Assembly: GCA_028705905.1 (NCBI GenBank)
Contig: JAQWCP010000101.1
Location: 1-6,299, forward strand
Length of the DNA stretch: 6,299 bases
Reading direction: 5' to 3'
From: Oscillospiraceae bacterium
Lineage (GTDB): Bacteria > Bacillota > Clostridia > Oscillospirales > Oscillospiraceae
Shown here: piece by piece, positions 4,102 through 6,299 of the stretch
How positions within the stretch are numbered: the first letter of the stretch is position 1
Layout of the letters: the number at the start of each line of letters is the position of its first letter
The notes under the pieces: generated by a model
Seen by the model: the letters and a program-made list of their open reading frames with translations, nothing else
The model's database searches: none
What the model was told of the DNA's origin: nothing
Program-made: the position numbers and the translations under genes

Positions 4102-6299
4102 TTGAACAAGAGATTTTTAAGTTGTATATTGAGCATAATCATGATTTTATCAATGGCGACACCTGCCTTTGCAGAGGGCAGCCAAAATATGACGGATCCA
4201 ACCGATGGCGGATACCGCCCCTATGCGGAGTGGAAGGAGAGCGGGCAGGATTCCTCAACCGCCAAAATTCCGCGCACCCAGATATGGTATGTTTACGCAG
4301 AGGCAGGGGACACAGTCTATCTGGGCTCGAGCGTCTGCGACAACTATCAGGACAAAGACATCGTGGTATATAAACCGAACGGCGATTTGTTATCAAATTA
4401 TGATGTAATCAAGGGCGGTACAGGGCATATCGACACACGGGCAAAGGAACTGGCGGGGCCAAAGATTAACGATACCTCTTCGGATGGTTACGAGCCCTTC
4501 CATTTTATTGCGGAGGCTGCGGGCATATATAAAGTCGAATTTCATTCAAACACAGACAAGGGACAATCATCGAACAACAATCCAACTCCGGCAGAGATTG
4601 AGCAAGATTCCTTTGAGGTAAATCAAAAATCCGGCTACATCGCCGCTTGGGATATTACTGTGGTCAATGAAGCAGGCAATAAGATAACCGGCCGAATATT
4701 CACCAACTATCTGGCACTAAACATGGGCAAGAATATAACAACGGACATGCTCACTGCGTCGGTCTTTGTGCTGGTGGACGGCTATATCTATGAGGTGGAT
4801 TTCGACGGCATGGACCCTTACGGCTTCGTGTTCTTCGCCAATAACCGCGGCTTGGTAGATGCGACTACTCATTTGCCGCTTTACCATTCCATATATGATA
4901 AAGATGATGTAACGGGATTGTCCAATGTCAACATTCATAAGCCTGGCGATGAGGCGAATGTGTACGATGAAACCTATCCTATTTTTCTTAATATACCGGA
5001 CAGTGCGCTGCTCGCTTCCCTTGGACAATCCACGCCGCAGATTGCTGGTGAAGTTAAGAACTTTTACTTCAGGGGATATGAAGATAACGAGGGATATGTT
5101 GGCAAGGGCGGCGAATTTCATTTTACCACTCATAATGCGTCCTCGTTTAAGCTGGAATTGAGATTTGATGAGAGTGATCCAAACAACGTGCGGATTCTAT
5201 CCAACTCCTGCGTTGAAGGCGAAAACATCATCCAATGGGACGGGAAAGACGCTTATGGAGAAGAAGTGCCGGCGGGAACCTATGGCGGGGATAGCGGAAA
5301 TATCAAAATTTCTATGCAGCTTCGCTCAGGCGAGGTTCATTTCCCGTTGCTCGATGTGGAGAATAATCGAAACGGGCTCAAAGTCACGCTGCTCAACGGG
5401 CCGGATGGCGGGGCAATACCCAAAAGCATGGTCTATTACAACAACGGTGAAGGCTCAGGCAAGGAATATGTGCCAAAGCTAAACGATGAAAAAAATCTTA
5501 TACAGAACGGCCATCCTGAAAATGTCGACAAACCCAACCGCTCCGACCAAATGCCTAACCCCAACGCAGGGATCGAAAGCAAGGACGGCGCACTGTGGTT
5601 TTCCAATGGAGCAGGCGATAGCTCCCTGATTGACCTGTGGACATATTATGTTTCTGAATCTACTGCGACAGCTACGCTGAGTGTTCCGTTTCACCTCATC
5701 GACCCTGCCTATGGCGGGTTTACCGTTTCCAAAACTGTGACCGGTGATGGTGCTGATACGGAAAAGGAGTTTTCTTTCACCGCAAGCGCAGTAGATGGAA
5801 GCAATACTCCGATATCGGACGGGACCTATGGCGACCTGACCTTTGCAGACGGTGAAGCCCCCTTTACGTTAAAATCCGGCGATTCCATAACTGTGTCGGA
5901 TCTGCCTGTCGGAACGAAATATACCGTTACGGAAACGACGTATGATGTGGAAGGATATTCCACCAGCGTCAATGGAAGCACAGGCCGTGAGTTCACCGGA
6001 ACGGTTGCGGATGCGAAAGACCTTGTACAGGCAATTCGATTTGTCAATGCTTTTACCATGCCTACAGGCAAACTCCTTATAGAAAAGACCGTTACCGGCA
6101 TCGGCGATACGGAAAAGGAATGGACGTTCAACGTGACCTTCAGCAATGACGGCAGCTATTCCTATACCGGAAGCAAAACCGGCACGATCACAAGCGGAGA
6201 CAGCATCAAGCTGAAGCACGGAGAAAGCGTCACGATCTCCAATATTCCTGTCGATGTGACCTACACCGTCACGGAGGACGAGGCAAACCAGGACGGCTA
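4102..6299 (+). CDS. Secreted surface adhesin-like protein with CnaB/Spy0128-like domains, C-terminally incomplete
   Basis: An open frame of 732 codons running off the window, starting at a TTG behind AGGAGG. A signal peptide is plain: basic NKR, hydrophobic core (about 5-18), cleavage likely after AFA (residue 24). Residues 25-530 are strand-rich, rich in Asp, Asn, Gly and Tyr, and match no family I can name; segments such as IWYVYAEAGDTVYLGSS (about 60-76) and ASVFVLVDGYIYEVDF suggest stacked beta domains. WDGKDAYGEEVPAGTY (379-394) is the signature of a FlgD-like Ig domain. From 539 a complete CnaB-like domain (GFTVSKTVTG ... YTVTET ... IRFVNAF) offers Lys544, Glu611 and Asn649 as the likely isopeptide bond and its catalytic acid. 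A second begins at about 657 with Lys662 and Glu725 and is cut by the window end. Relatives are long wall-attached adhesins or pilin-like proteins; more repeats and an LPXTG-type anchor are expected downstream. It is monocistronic as far as seen. Confidence 0.85.
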   Translation, partial: MNKRFLSCILSIIMILSMATPAFAEGSQNMTDPTDGGYRPYAEWKESGQDSSTAKIPRTQIWYVYAEAGDTVYLGSSVCDNYQDKDIVVYKPNGDLLSNYDVIKGGTGHIDTRAKELAGPKINDTSSDGYEPFHFIAEAAGIYKVEFHSNTDKGQSSNNNPTPAEIEQDSFEVNQKSGYIAAWDITVVNEAGNKITGRIFTNYLALNMGKNITTDMLTASVFVLVDGYIYEVDFDGMDPYGFVFFANNRGLVDATTHLPLYHSIYDKDDVTGLSNVNIHKPGDEANVYDETYPIFLNIPDSALLASLGQSTPQIAGEVKNFYFRGYEDNEGYVGKGGEFHFTTHNASSFKLELRFDESDPNNVRILSNSCVEGENIIQWDGKDAYGEEVPAGTYGGDSGNIKISMQLRSGEVHFPLLDVENNRNGLKVTLLNGPDGGAIPKSMVYYNNGEGSGKEYVPKLNDEKNLIQNGHPENVDKPNRSDQMPNPNAGIESKDGALWFSNGAGDSSLIDLWTYYVSESTATATLSVPFHLIDPAYGGFTVSKTVTGDGADTEKEFSFTASAVDGSNTPISDGTYGDLTFADGEAPFTLKSGDSITVSDLPVGTKYTVTETTYDVEGYSTSVNGSTGREFTGTVADAKDLVQAIRFVNAFTMPTGKLLIEKTVTGIGDTEKEWTFNVTFSNDGSYSYTGSKTGTITSGDSIKLKHGESVTISNIPVDVTYTVTEDEANQDG

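Noticed and set aside
4077..4373. Plus-strand 98-codon frame starting at ATG 4077
   Set aside because: Its start precedes the AGGAGG site and it overlaps the adhesin in another frame, where a signal peptide and domain motifs are clear.
4717..5133. Minus-strand 138-codon frame
   Set aside because: Shadow of the adhesin gene, which is open across the whole stretch.

Overview
The window looks like the end of a short-read metagenomic contig from a low-to-mid GC Firmicute, probably a gut or host-associated member of Clostridia. The evidence is Gram-positive: AGGAGG-type ribosome binding sites, strong sigma-A promoters with 17-nt spacers, a TTG start after a perfect Shine-Dalgarno, a yjdF-type riboswitch with a yjdF (DUF2992) remnant, and a large secreted protein with CnaB/Spy0128-like repeats. 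The first 18 bases are Illumina adapter rather than genome, so the biological sequence starts at base 19.

Bases 19-2321 hold a minus-strand operon read from a near-consensus promoter at 2293-2321. In transcription order it encodes a small helix-turn-helix protein, a DUF4180 protein (ATGA overlap with the previous gene), an FAD-dependent oxidoreductase of the geranylgeranyl-reductase type that has lost its C-terminal half, a long MmcQ/YjbR-family protein, and the N-terminal 105 residues of a trans-aconitate 2-methyltransferase-like enzyme cut off by the adapter.

Bases 2389-3445 are the most unusual part. A plus-strand promoter and a yjdF-like riboswitch lead into a yjdF gene that is broken after 18 recognisable codons. 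About 725 bp of unrelated, AT-rich DNA separates the front of yjdF from its next, decayed piece. The insert is bracketed by GGTGG. It carries a four-helix membrane protein gene whose start overlaps the end of the truncated yjdF frame, a plus-strand terminator, an 18-bp palindrome, and the last ~25 codons of a minus-strand gene with its own terminator. The riboswitch therefore appears to control the inserted membrane gene instead of yjdF.

Bases 3446-4101 are poor in recognisable genes. They hold a small cassette with a promoter, a 48-codon ORF containing exactly 13 tandem copies of GACCGCA, and a weak terminator. Because the unit is 7 bp, a copy-number change would switch the reading frame. 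A second small ORF of unknown reality follows, then the promoter of the last gene.

Bases 4102-6299 are one open frame of 732 codons that runs off the window. It encodes a secreted surface protein: signal peptide, about 500 residues of uncharacterised beta-rich ectodomain with a FlgD-like Ig segment, then one complete and one partial CnaB-like isopeptide domain. A sortase anchor is expected beyond the window.
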